This document shows positions 8,495 to 16,199 of a stretch of DNA of 64,000 nucleotides, piece by piece. Below the pieces are notes generated by a model. That model saw nothing but the letters and a program-made list of their open reading frames with translations. It did not search any database and was not told the origin of the DNA. The stretch spans positions 1,294,001 to 1,358,000 of the forward strand of contig NZ_CP024123.1 of assembly GCF_002736105.1 (NCBI RefSeq). Direction: 5' to 3'. Every line of letters starts with the position of its first letter. Position 1 is the stretch's first letter. Source of the DNA: Solibacillus sp. R5-41. GTDB taxonomy: Bacteria; Bacillota; Bacilli; Bacillales_A; Planococcaceae. Made by a program: the position numbers and the translations under genes.

Positions 8495-9070
8495 GTGATT
8501 ACCAACCAGGATCAAGTGGAAGTAAAAATAGAAGAGCTTCAAAACCAAACGACAGCCTATGTATCTGAAATTCGGCAATTGATAGCGGGACTTTCGATTG
8601 CTCCGAATGCCGATGTCATTAGCTACTTTACGGCATCATTAAATATTTCCCATGACACAGAACAAGAAAGCTTATGTTTGGGGAATTATCATATTCGTAA
8701 TATTGGCAATGAACCGTTAACAAATGTTTACTTTTGCATTAAATTACCTGAGAATTCGCCATTTACCTTCTCTGGGCAATATGTTTATGAACATTTTAGT
8801 CAAAATTTAAAACTTTCTGCGAGCTGGGAGCGAATAAATGATAGAGCGAATAAAGAAGAGTTTTGGTTAAGACCATTAAATATTGCGTCCATTGAACCGA
8901 ATGAAACTATTACCTTTCCAAACTTCCAGCTAAAATGGGAGCCTAGTGGATCGTATGCGGGCACAATTATGGGTGTTACGTATTGTGATCAATTGAAAGA
9001 GGGGATTGCTGCGATTAATCCGATCAATCTAAGTGGTAGCGGTTTTATACAGGAGGATGAACATGAGTGA
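8495..9070 (+). CDS. Hypothetical protein, first gene of a three-gene operon
   Basis: 191 aa from a GTG start at 8495, with GGGGGG at 8481-8486 as ribosome site. The first ~35 residues are helical. The remainder (CLGNYHIRNIGNEPLTNVYFCIKLP onward) reads as an immunoglobulin-like beta sandwich of the kind used as structural modules. It has no signal peptide or membrane segment. It overlaps the next gene by 8 nt, so the two are translationally coupled. I assign no function; the neighbourhood suggests a part of the spore surface. Confidence 0.7.
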   Translation: MITNQDQVEVKIEELQNQTTAYVSEIRQLIAGLSIAPNADVISYFTASLNISHDTEQESLCLGNYHIRNIGNEPLTNVYFCIKLPENSPFTFSGQYVYEHFSQNLKLSASWERINDRANKEEFWLRPLNIASIEPNETITFPNFQLKWEPSGSYAGTIMGVTYCDQLKEGIAAINPINLSGSGFIQEDEHE

Positions 9071-9365
9071 AATAAATAATCAACAAATTGACGGGCTCAT
9101 GAGGGGGATGATTGGCGACTTTATGAAAGAGCAGATTAAACATGTAAAAAAGTCCAACGATGAAGAAAATAATAGTTTTGTGTTTTTTGAAAAAAGTACG
9201 CTCAATGTACTTTTAGAGCATCTGTTAACAGGCGAAAAGCGGAGTTCGAATAATATTGTCAGTGACGAATTTGAAGAAACAGTTTTGGCAAAATTGGATG
9301 AAGTAATCGAAAATAACCAAAAGGAATTTGAAGACATTATTAATAAGCTTAAAAAACTTTCATAA
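9063..9365 (+). CDS. Small helical hypothetical protein
   Basis: 100 aa from ATG 9063, with CAGGAGGA just upstream; it overlaps the stop of the previous gene by 8 nt. It is highly charged and helical, with a coiled-coil-like C-terminal half (LAKLDEVIENNQKEFEDII). No family is recognised. The middle gene of the 8495-10217 operon, it probably binds one of the two neighbouring products. Confidence 0.7.
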   Translation: MSEINNQQIDGLMRGMIGDFMKEQIKHVKKSNDEENNSFVFFEKSTLNVLLEHLLTGEKRSSNNIVSDEFEETVLAKLDEVIENNQKEFEDIINKLKKLS

Positions 9366-9380
9366 GTAGGAGGCACTACG

Positions 9381-10217
9381 GTGGATAATGAAAGCGTCAA
9401 TATGAATGATTCTTTCCAAATGCAACAATTGATCATTTTTTTGAAAGCGGAGTTAGCCAAATATAAAAATGAAGTAACAAAACATCAAGAAAGCGATTAT
9501 TATTCACTTGTAGTACGACTCGATGAAGAAAATAGTCAATTACAAAATCAAAATAAAGAATTCTCTATAGAAATTTTGAAGCTAAATAAAGAAATTGAGA
9601 ATAAAACGAAAAATCATAATGAAATCATGTATGCTCAGGAAATACAACGATTAAAACAAATTGCGTCCATTGAATCTTTATTGAAAGATAAGGAAGAGTT
9701 AAGGACATTAAATAAGCAATTATCGGATGAGTTGAAAACCGCACAAAATGAACTCGAAACGAAGATAGAAAGTACAAACGTCATTCGAGAAAGCGATTTG
9801 AAAACGGCGATTGAAAAGCTCGAACAGAAGTTGTTTCATTTCACCGAAGAGACAGGTAAACAGATGGATGTTGTTGTTAAAAACTTCGAAAAGGCTTATA
9901 AAGAAAGTAACGAGTCGAATCATATGAAAAAGTATTTAATGAAAGAAAACGAAGAAAAAACGGAAGAAATTGAAAAGCTTCAAAACGAAATAAACAGTTT
10001 AAAACAACAAAATGAAAATCCGCTGCGAAATGAATCATCTCTTCAAAGTGGAAAATATGCAAAAAACACGCATTTGCTCGGATATTTAGATACGCAAATG
10101 AAAAAAATGTTGGAGCAGTCCATTGATTTCGAGGAGCAATTGGATGTGAAATTACGTATTCTCAATGAGTTGGAACTAAAATTAAATCAGCTTACGGAAG
10201 AGATTGAAGGTCATTAA
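9381..10217 (+). CDS. Long coiled-coil hypothetical protein
   Basis: 278 aa from a GTG at 9381 with TAGGAGG at 9367-9373. Nearly the whole chain is predicted coiled coil, with heptads rich in Lys, Glu, Asn and Gln, and no globular domain, signal peptide or membrane segment. It closes the three-gene operon that starts at 8495. It could be a scaffold or tether for the neighbouring beta-rich proteins; that is inference from shape and context. Confidence 0.7.
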   Translation: MDNESVNMNDSFQMQQLIIFLKAELAKYKNEVTKHQESDYYSLVVRLDEENSQLQNQNKEFSIEILKLNKEIENKTKNHNEIMYAQEIQRLKQIASIESLLKDKEELRTLNKQLSDELKTAQNELETKIESTNVIRESDLKTAIEKLEQKLFHFTEETGKQMDVVVKNFEKAYKESNESNHMKKYLMKENEEKTEEIEKLQNEINSLKQQNENPLRNESSLQSGKYAKNTHLLGYLDTQMKKMLEQSIDFEEQLDVKLRILNELELKLNQLTEEIEGH

Positions 10218-10286
10218 GTCCATTCATGCCGGTATTTTAGTGGGGGATTTGACCGTTTGAATATCGTTGTGCGAGTGGGAAAAATG

Positions 10287-10337
10287 AATACCTGCCAGCC
10301 ATGAAATGTCACTGTTCATGGATGACAGGTATTTTTA
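10287..10337 (+). terminator. Intrinsic terminator of the 8495-10217 operon
   Basis: AATACCTG...CCATGAA paired with TTCATGG...CAGGTATT followed by TTT. Confidence 0.8.
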
Positions 10338-10420
10338 TGCATATTTCATGCATGCACAATAACAATCTACATGAACAAAATGCTTCATTCTATATATCAA
10401 GGTTTTAAGAATAATTACAG

Positions 10421-10457
10421 TAAAAAAGAACCAGAAAATAGATTGGCTCTTTTACTT
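10421..10457 (-). terminator. Terminator of the Fic operon (minus strand)
   Basis: On the minus strand, AAGAGCC...GGTTCTT with TTTTT overlaps the fic stop region. Confidence 0.6.
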
Positions 10458-11184
10458 AGTCGTCTATATTTGATTTTGGATGGATTGTAAAAGGCTGTTC
10501 TTCATAGGTTGAAACATTATATTGTCGGATTGTTTGATATTTTTCAACATTCAATTGGTCGTGCGCTACGGATTTTATTTCCGTTAAACCGAGTGCGTCC
10601 GTGATAATTTTGAGTAAATGTTCAGGCTCAGGGGATTCTTCAACGGAGGCAAGCACTAATGCATTTCGTAAATAGCCTGCGTTATCAGAAAGTAATTGTT
10701 CGTTGAATGATAACCCTTTCGAATCAGCGAATAGCTTCATAAATATTGAAACAGTCCGTGTGTTTCCTTCTCGGTAAGAATGCACACGCCAAATATCCGT
10801 CATCAATGTCGAAAAATCTTTCGCAAGCAGCGGATTCGAAACGCTCCAATTGATTGTAGATGCCCAAGTAAAAATGGCTTGTAAGTCTGTTTGGATCTGT
10901 TTGAAATGGCTGTAGGTAACAGAAACGCCACCTAAAACTTTTTCGTTCTTATAAATGTTAATTGTACGAAACTCGCCAGCCCATTCATAAATTAACTGAA
11001 ATAAATGATGATGGATTTTTTGTAGGCTAGAGAAATGATTAAAATTAATTTCCGGTAAAATGGAGTCAATATCTAAAATTCCTGCAATTAAAAGCTGAGC
11101 TTCCACCGTAATTAACTGTTGTTCATCTTGAATATTTAATTTGTTTTGTAACACATTAGAGTTTTTATAAACGTAGGGATCCAT
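10456..11184 (-). CDS. Fic-domain protein, toxin of a VbhA/Fic-type pair
   Basis: Fic enzymes transfer AMP or another nucleotide moiety onto hydroxyl groups of target proteins. The active-site loop is HSYREGNTRTVS at about residue 115-130: the catalytic His, the acidic residue, Gly-Asn and first Arg are present, but the usual Gly is Thr and the usual second Arg (ATP gamma-phosphate contact) is Ser. The substrate flap region (NIYKNEKVLGGVSV) is upstream. The 242-aa product starts 2 nt after the stop of a small antitoxin-like gene. The missing second Arg may mean a different nucleotide donor or mode of control. Confidence 0.85.
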   Translation of the reverse strand: MDPYVYKNSNVLQNKLNIQDEQQLITVEAQLLIAGILDIDSILPEINFNHFSSLQKIHHHLFQLIYEWAGEFRTINIYKNEKVLGGVSVTYSHFKQIQTDLQAIFTWASTINWSVSNPLLAKDFSTLMTDIWRVHSYREGNTRTVSIFMKLFADSKGLSFNEQLLSDNAGYLRNALVLASVEESPEPEHLLKIITDALGLTEIKSVAHDQLNVEKYQTIRQYNVSTYEEQPFTIHPKSNIDD

Positions 11185-11186
11185 CG

Positions 11187-11393
11187 TTATTTGCGTGAAC
11201 CTTTGGCGTATTTTTCAATAATCGCTTGCTTAAAATGGATGGCGGAGATTTCACCATCTTCATATTGATTCAGTAAATTTTGAGTGAAGGTTGTAGGCTT
11301 TCCACCATCAATGGCTGCCATACCAACTGCAAATTGAATGCGTTTTTGACGGTCTACTCGTGGGCTCGAATTCATGGATTTCGTAATTAACAC
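11187..11393 (-). CDS. VbhA-like antitoxin
   Basis: 68 aa, immediately upstream of and nearly touching the Fic gene. It aligns by eye with VbhA: Arg-Asp near the N-terminus, then AVGMAAIDGGKP at the place of VbhA's ALASQRLEGLEP, then a helix with the ISAIHFKQAI pattern. In class I Fic antitoxins the inhibitory motif is [S/T]xxxE[G/N]; here it reads MAAIDG, with Met for Ser and Asp for Glu. The start is uncertain: GTG 11393 has a ribosome-like site too close, while ATG 11375 has one too far. Confidence 0.7.
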   Translation of the reverse strand: MLITKSMNSSPRVDRQKRIQFAVGMAAIDGGKPTTFTQNLLNQYEDGEISAIHFKQAIIEKYAKGSRK

Positions 11394-11476
11394 CCCTTCA
11401 TTTTAGTCCCTTTATTATACCATAAAATGAAAATTCTCGCTTGCTTTTTAAATAGAAGAAACGGCATGAAATCGGC

Positions 11477-11905
11477 CTAATTTTCCGCTTCGTTCTTGTA
11501 AATTTCAACGGGCTTCAATCGAATTTTTAAGTAAAATGAGCCGAGTGCAGAAAGGCATAAACATACTAAGAATGTCCAAAAGTTAAAAAACAAATTATTT
11601 GAAAATGGATTTAAATAGCCGATTTTATATTCAAAATGCGGTTGTATTTTTTGTTTGAATTGGATAATCCGGTAAATGGTAGAGCTGATTAATAAGACAA
11701 ATGATGTAAAGTAGATTGTTTTTAATTTATCAAAATTTATTCGGAGGCTTTCATGTATTTTTTCGAATACAAACATCATTGTAAAAAAGAAATACATAAT
11801 GATTAAAAATGGAAATGCAATGAATAACAACGCAATGGGCGGATCGAAAGGAGCCGTGAAGAAATTTGTCATTGCAAACGCGGCAATTGTAATAGCACCT
11901 GACAC
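11477..11905 (-). CDS. Four-segment membrane protein, unknown function
   Basis: 142 aa as listed, with about four hydrophobic segments (residues ~1-18, 24-47, 65-83 and 110-126) and a charged C-terminus, so an integral membrane protein. I recognise no family. The start is doubtful: the open frame continues upstream through FENNFWLGVIV to a good AGGAGG at 11943-11948, but the only start codon at proper distance (TTG 11934) is out of frame by one. An indel near the start, or initiation at GTG 11905, would explain this. Confidence 0.55.
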   Translation of the reverse strand: MSGAITIAAFAMTNFFTAPFDPPIALLFIAFPFLIIMYFFFTMMFVFEKIHESLRINFDKLKTIYFTSFVLLISSTIYRIIQFKQKIQPHFEYKIGYLNPFSNNLFFNFWTFLVCLCLSALGSFYLKIRLKPVEIYKNEAEN

Positions 11906-12151
11906 AATGACACCGAGCCAAAAATTATTCTCAAAATGATTTCCTCCTAAAAATTCGTTTTCTTTGGAAAAAATACGCGTGATTTCTTTCGTTGCTTTTT
12001 GTAATTAATACATTATAGATAATGTGATTGTTTTTCTATGCTATGTATTGATTTTACTCGAAAAACGCTTTACTTATTTTAAGGTCATAATTAAACTTAA
12101 AGATATACTATATTTTCCAATCTGATACATATTATAAGGAAGGCATGTGAA

Positions 12152-12896
12152 ATGCAGCGTGTAGTTATTATTACAGGGGCAACGGGTGGATTAGGGATGG
12201 CGATGACAGAGAAGTTTGTGAATAAAGGGGATTTTGTGTACATGCTCGATTTAGATTAAACAAAAATTGACGAAGCAATGCACCGATTTGCCGGAAGCGT
12301 AAGTGGTTTTGTAATGGATGTTCGCAATGAATTAGCGGTTGAAAGTGCATTTAAACGAATAATCGAAGAAAAAAATAGAGTGGACGTCGTTGTCAATAAC
12401 GCAGGCTTGCAGCACAGGGACAAAGTAGAGGATTTTCCACTTGAAAAATGGAACCTCTTACTAGACGTTATGCTAACCGGGTCATTTTTAATGACAAAAC
12501 ATGCTTTTCCGTATATGAAAAAAGCAAATTTTGGTCGTATTATTAATATTTCCTCCATCCACGGCTTAATGGCTTCCCCTGAAAAGGCAGCGTATGTTGC
12601 GGCGAAGCATGGGGTAATCGGCTTAACGGATGTTACCGGAATTGAAGGTGCACCTTTTGGAATAACCGTCAATGCCGTTTGTCCAGGAGCAGTAAAAACC
12701 GACCTTCTTGTAAAACAATTAGATGATTTAAATAAACAAGAGGGCCTGTCCGAACAAGAAGCTTTAAGCAAAATTGTTTCAAGCGATGAACCGATTTATT
12801 GAGGCCGAAGAAATCGCGGATACGGTCCTATTTTTAGCATCAGAACAAGCAAAAGCGATTACGATGGAGCATATTAAAGTTGCTGGTGGGATGTAA
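12152..12896 (+). pseudogene. Short-chain dehydrogenase, 3-hydroxybutyrate dehydrogenase-like, inactivated
   Basis: Residue pattern: VVIITGATGGLG (NAD site), NNAG, the ISSIHG serine, YVAAKHG (catalytic Tyr and Lys) and a C-terminal IKVAGGM. The frame is broken twice. First, an in-frame TAA at 12257-12259 follows YMLDLD; the same frame resumes with TKIDEAMHRF. Second, a frameshift near 12780-12790 moves the C-terminal FIEAEEIADTVLFLASEQAK into another frame, ending at TAA 12894-12896. The start has a good site (AAGGAAGG at 12136-12143). Overall layout matches BdhA-type D-3-hydroxybutyrate dehydrogenases. Two independent lesions make an active product unlikely. Confidence 0.85.
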
Positions 12897-13049
12897 TAGG
12901 GGGATGTAATTTATATGATGGCTTGCAAGGAAGTGTTCGAATGACCTGTACCGGGTACAAAATCAAATAAGCTCGGTGTGAAGGTGGTAGTAATGCATTT
13001 TAATTTAGTTCCAAATAGCGAAAAAAGTCCAGGCAACCCGCACAAAATA

Positions 13050-13077
13050 GCCATCTATCAGAAATCTGATAGATGGC
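13050..13077. terminator. Hairpin between convergent genes
   Basis: A perfect 12-bp stem (GCCATCTATCAG with its complement) and a 4-nt loop. The T-rich tail is poor on both sides, so termination is plausible but weak. Confidence 0.4.
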
Positions 13078-13170
13078 CTTCATCGTGCGTAAAGTATGTT
13101 TTTTTATTATTAGGACTTACTTAAATCGAATTAATTCTTACTTAATATCAGTTTCAAGTTTAGCATTTTA

Positions 13171-13722
13171 CTAAGCAGCAGGTGGAGTAAATTTAGCTAC
13201 ACCATTTATTTCACAAACTGAGATAGATGATAAAATATTAAGAGGTTCAGTAACTGGAGCAGTTGGTATATCAGTAGCAAGTAAAATTATCTTAGCAATA
13301 TCACAGTTTACAGATATTAGCGTGGCAAAAACAGGATTTGGACCAATTAATAAAACTACAGTTTCACCTTCTAATTTTTTTAGTTCTTTAACTATCCCTG
13401 TTGTACAACAGCAGTCACATTTTTCATGACAATCTTTTTTACAGCAATCATCTTTATGATCCCTTTTACAGCAATCATCTTTATGATCTCTTTTACAGCA
13501 ATCATCTTTATGATCTCTTTTACGGCAATCTTCTTTATAGTAATCTTCTCTATAGTAATCTCCATAACTTCCCATTTCTTTATCCCCTTTACATTTAGGC
13601 TTTTCATAATGATAATCTTCGTTCACATAATACGGTTTACTATAGCAATGAGATTTTTCGTTAGAACAACCGCAAGATCCTAGTTCATGCATGTAAGAAG
13701 TTTCATGTGCTTTGTATTTCAA
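13171..13722 (-). CDS. Cys/His/Lys/Asp-rich spore coat-like protein with 9-residue repeats
   Basis: 183 aa from a TTG start at 13722, supported by GGAGGTG at 13731-13737. The N-terminal half is rich in Tyr, Cys, His, Lys and Asp, and contains four tandem 9-residue units of the form KRDHKDDCC (27-bp DNA repeats at about 13425-13535). A CDCCCTTG cluster follows. The C-terminal ~75 residues (LEGETVVLLIGPNPVFATLISVN onward) form a hydrophobic beta-rich domain. The composition is typical of cross-linked or metal-binding coat proteins of spore-formers. No specific family name is claimed. Confidence 0.7.
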   Translation of the reverse strand: MKYKAHETSYMHELGSCGCSNEKSHCYSKPYYVNEDYHYEKPKCKGDKEMGSYGDYYREDYYKEDCRKRDHKDDCCKRDHKDDCCKRDHKDDCCKKDCHEKCDCCCTTGIVKELKKLEGETVVLLIGPNPVFATLISVNCDIAKIILLATDIPTAPVTEPLNILSSISVCEINGVAKFTPPAA

Positions 13723-13800
13723 AAATAATGCACCTCCAAAATTAATGTTTGATTTTATATATGTTGAATGTAAGATTTTAGCGAGTAAATAACACTATAG

Positions 13801-13889
13801 CCATTCGCGTTAGCTATACATTCCACATGAACCTGCAAAATGCGCGCGTTTCATCCTTCATGTTCATACGGCGTACTAGTGGCGAATGG
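13801..13889. other. Inverted-repeat structured region
   Basis: An outer 8-bp pair (CCATTCGC 13801-13808 with GCGAATGG 13882-13889) encloses an inner pair (ATGAAC 13827-13832 with GTTCAT 13862-13867), giving a rod-like fold. It lies in an 842-bp gene-free stretch (13723-14564). I see no protein-coding signal here. Confidence 0.4.
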
Positions 13890-14089
13890 ATAGGCTGCAA
13901 AATACAATATTTTATAAGTTCAACCTATATAACTCCCTATACATTATTCACAATGGAGAACCCTACCTGTACGTTCGTCATGGGTAAGTTTGAAAATTAG
14001 TCTGACTACGCAGCTGCACTTGAAATGATCTTTGTCTGGTATGCAAATTGCGCCATTATACAAAAATTCCTAATGACTACTCTCTAATA

Positions 14090-14130
14090 TAGCCATCAAT
14101 CCTGAAAAAATGGATCGATGGCTTTTCATG
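14090..14130. terminator. Hairpin, possible terminator
   Basis: AGCCATC-ATCC...GGAT-GATGGCT followed by TTTTC on the plus strand. No plus-strand gene lies directly upstream. Confidence 0.4.
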
Positions 14131-14215
14131 TTTCGTATTTCCAGGGTATACCTATATGAACTGGACTTACTATTTAGCTTGAACATAAGAACCACACTCA
14201 ATATTAAACGGAAAC

Positions 14216-14412
14216 CTAAATAAGTTCCCGCCTCCCACGGTAGCGGCGCCCTAGATGCAGACAGTTACAGTAGGGAAAACTTACAAAAAGGCTAGCCTTT
14301 CACAAAGCACACAGATGAGTCGTACAGATTTGTGCAACAAAGCTATGTGACTCATGTGCTTAGCCAGCCAAACAGGTAAATACTTTATTAGAATCCATAT
14401 TAGAAAACTTAC
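14216..14412 (-). repeat. Dispersed repeat, copy C1
   Basis: About 190 bp homologous to 26351-26530. The most similar block is the 29 bases starting at 14341 (27 of 29 identical to 26461 onward). Both copies share a GC-rich hairpin with loop GTGGGA (minus-strand sense) at one end and an ATGGATTCTAA block at the other. C1 has stop codons in every long frame, so it is not coding. Confidence 0.75.
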
Positions 14413-14564
14413 ACCTGCAGAAGATTTCTTTATATAACTCGAAGTATTAAACAAACAAAAGTAAGTAATACTAAAAATAGAAATACATACCACCTTCCAT
14501 GAGGGGTACAGTCAAATCGTGAAAATAAAAAAGGACTTTTCAAGTATGAAGAAAGCGAGGAATT

Positions 14565-16178
14565 ATGTGGTTTTCAAAAAATAAAAACAACAATAAAAAA
14601 GCGTCAATTCCTCAAAGCACGGAAACGAATCAAGCTGCGGAGCCAAATCAAAAAGCGGTCTTAAAATTAAAAACTTCTCTACAACAAAATATACAAATTA
14701 TAGTAGATGCCCTTGGGAAAAGTTCGGATATTATTACTCGTGAAATACGCATTGGAAAAGAAGGAAATATTAAAGCGGGTATTTTATATACAGATGGATT
14801 AACTGATACAGCCTCGTTGCAAAACTTTATTTTGGAAACGCTTATGTTAGACCTTAAAGATGTTGATTTACAGGAAAAAGCGGCTCCCGAGCAAAATTTT
14901 ATTAGCGAATTAAAAGATTTTGCCATGACAGTAGGAGAAATTAAAGAAGTAACGAGTCTTGAAGTGATTATTACAAGTCTATTATCGGGAGATACGTTAC
15001 TTTTAATCGATGGATATGCCCAAGTTTTAATCATTTCCAATAGACAATGGGCTGAGCGTGGGGTGACAGAACCAGCAGCCCAAACGGTAGTAAGGGGACC
15101 ACGCGAAGGATTTACTGAAAATTTTCGTATCAATACGTCCCTTATTCGTCGGAGAATTAAGGATCCGAACCTTAGAATCGAGTCGATGACCGTTGGAAGA
15201 CGGACGAAAACGAACACAGCCATCGTTTATATTAATGACATTGTAAATGAAAAAATAGTGGAAGAAGTTCGTTTCCGTTTGGATCGCATCGACATTGATG
15301 GAATTTTTGATAGTGGGAATATTGAGGAATTTATTCAAGATTCAACATACTCTCCTTTTCCGACCGTTTTTAATTCAGAACGTCCGGATGTAGTAGCTTC
15401 TGCACTATTAGAGGGGCGTATAGCGATTGTAGTAGACGGGACACCCTTTGTGTTACTCGTTCCAGCCTTATTCGTTCAATTTTTCCAATCTCCTGAAGAT
15501 TACAATCAGCGTACCGTTATCGGAAGTCTTATTCGTCTTCTTCGATTTGTAGCGTTTGGAATCTCTTTGCTTGCACCAGCAGTATTTATTGCAATTACAA
15601 CTTTTCACCAACCTATGCTGCCGCCTTCACTTCTCATTAGTTTGGCAGCCCAACGAGAAGGTGTCCCATTTCCAGCATTTGTTGAAGCACTTATCATGGA
15701 AATCACCTTTGAAATTTTACGGGAAGCGGGTATACGAATGCCGCGCCCGATTGGTTCAGCTATGTCGATTGTAGGGGCATTTGTTATTGGTACAGCAGCG
15801 GTCGAAGCAGGATTAATTTCAGCTATGATGGTAATTATCGTTTCAATAACTGCCATAACTAGTTTTGTTCCTCCCTCTTACGAAATGGCGATTTCAGTAA
15901 GGATAATACGCTTTATATTCATGGCGTTAGCCGCGACATTTGGTATATTTGGTATTACGATTGGCTTAATTGCCCTTGTATTGCATTTATGTAGTTTACG
16001 TTCTTTTGGAATACCTTATATGTCACCAATCGCGCCATTTAATGTTTCCGATCAAAAGGATACGTTTATTGTTTTACCTATTTGGAAAATGATTACTCGA
16101 CCGCGCCTAATTAACAAAAAAAATATGGTTAGGCAACAAGATGAAGCGTCTGCAAAACCAGCACCACCCCAAAAATAA
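14565..16178 (+). CDS. Spore germinant receptor subunit A (GerA/GerKA family)
   Basis: 537 aa, the usual length for GerA-family A subunits. A Lys/Asn-rich N-terminal tail leads into the soluble germinant-binding region (DGLTDTASLQNFILETLML, GDTLLLIDG, RGPREGFTENFRINTSLIRRR). A membrane domain of about five segments follows from residue ~300, and the tail is Pro/Ala-rich. It is the first gene of an A-C-B operon, in the inner spore membrane. The nutrient sensed cannot be told from sequence. Confidence 0.95.
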   Translation: MWFSKNKNNNKKASIPQSTETNQAAEPNQKAVLKLKTSLQQNIQIIVDALGKSSDIITREIRIGKEGNIKAGILYTDGLTDTASLQNFILETLMLDLKDVDLQEKAAPEQNFISELKDFAMTVGEIKEVTSLEVIITSLLSGDTLLLIDGYAQVLIISNRQWAERGVTEPAAQTVVRGPREGFTENFRINTSLIRRRIKDPNLRIESMTVGRRTKTNTAIVYINDIVNEKIVEEVRFRLDRIDIDGIFDSGNIEEFIQDSTYSPFPTVFNSERPDVVASALLEGRIAIVVDGTPFVLLVPALFVQFFQSPEDYNQRTVIGSLIRLLRFVAFGISLLAPAVFIAITTFHQPMLPPSLLISLAAQREGVPFPAFVEALIMEITFEILREAGIRMPRPIGSAMSIVGAFVIGTAAVEAGLISAMMVIIVSITAITSFVPPSYEMAISVRIIRFIFMALAATFGIFGITIGLIALVLHLCSLRSFGIPYMSPIAPFNVSDQKDTFIVLPIWKMITRPRLINKKNMVRQQDEASAKPAPPQK

Positions 16179-16199
16179 GACAGATGAAGGGAGTTAGTG

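Noticed and set aside
12256-12771. 171-codon minus-strand frame opposite the broken dehydrogenase
   Set aside because: A shadow of the dehydrogenase coding frame; no ribosome site and no recognisable domain.
13401-13683. Plus-strand repetitive frames opposite the Cys-rich coat-like protein
   Set aside because: Complement of the 27-bp repeats, without ribosome site.
14281-14493. 70-codon minus-strand frame over repeat C1
   Set aside because: It has a different reading of the same repeat as C2, no good ribosome site and no shared protein sequence.
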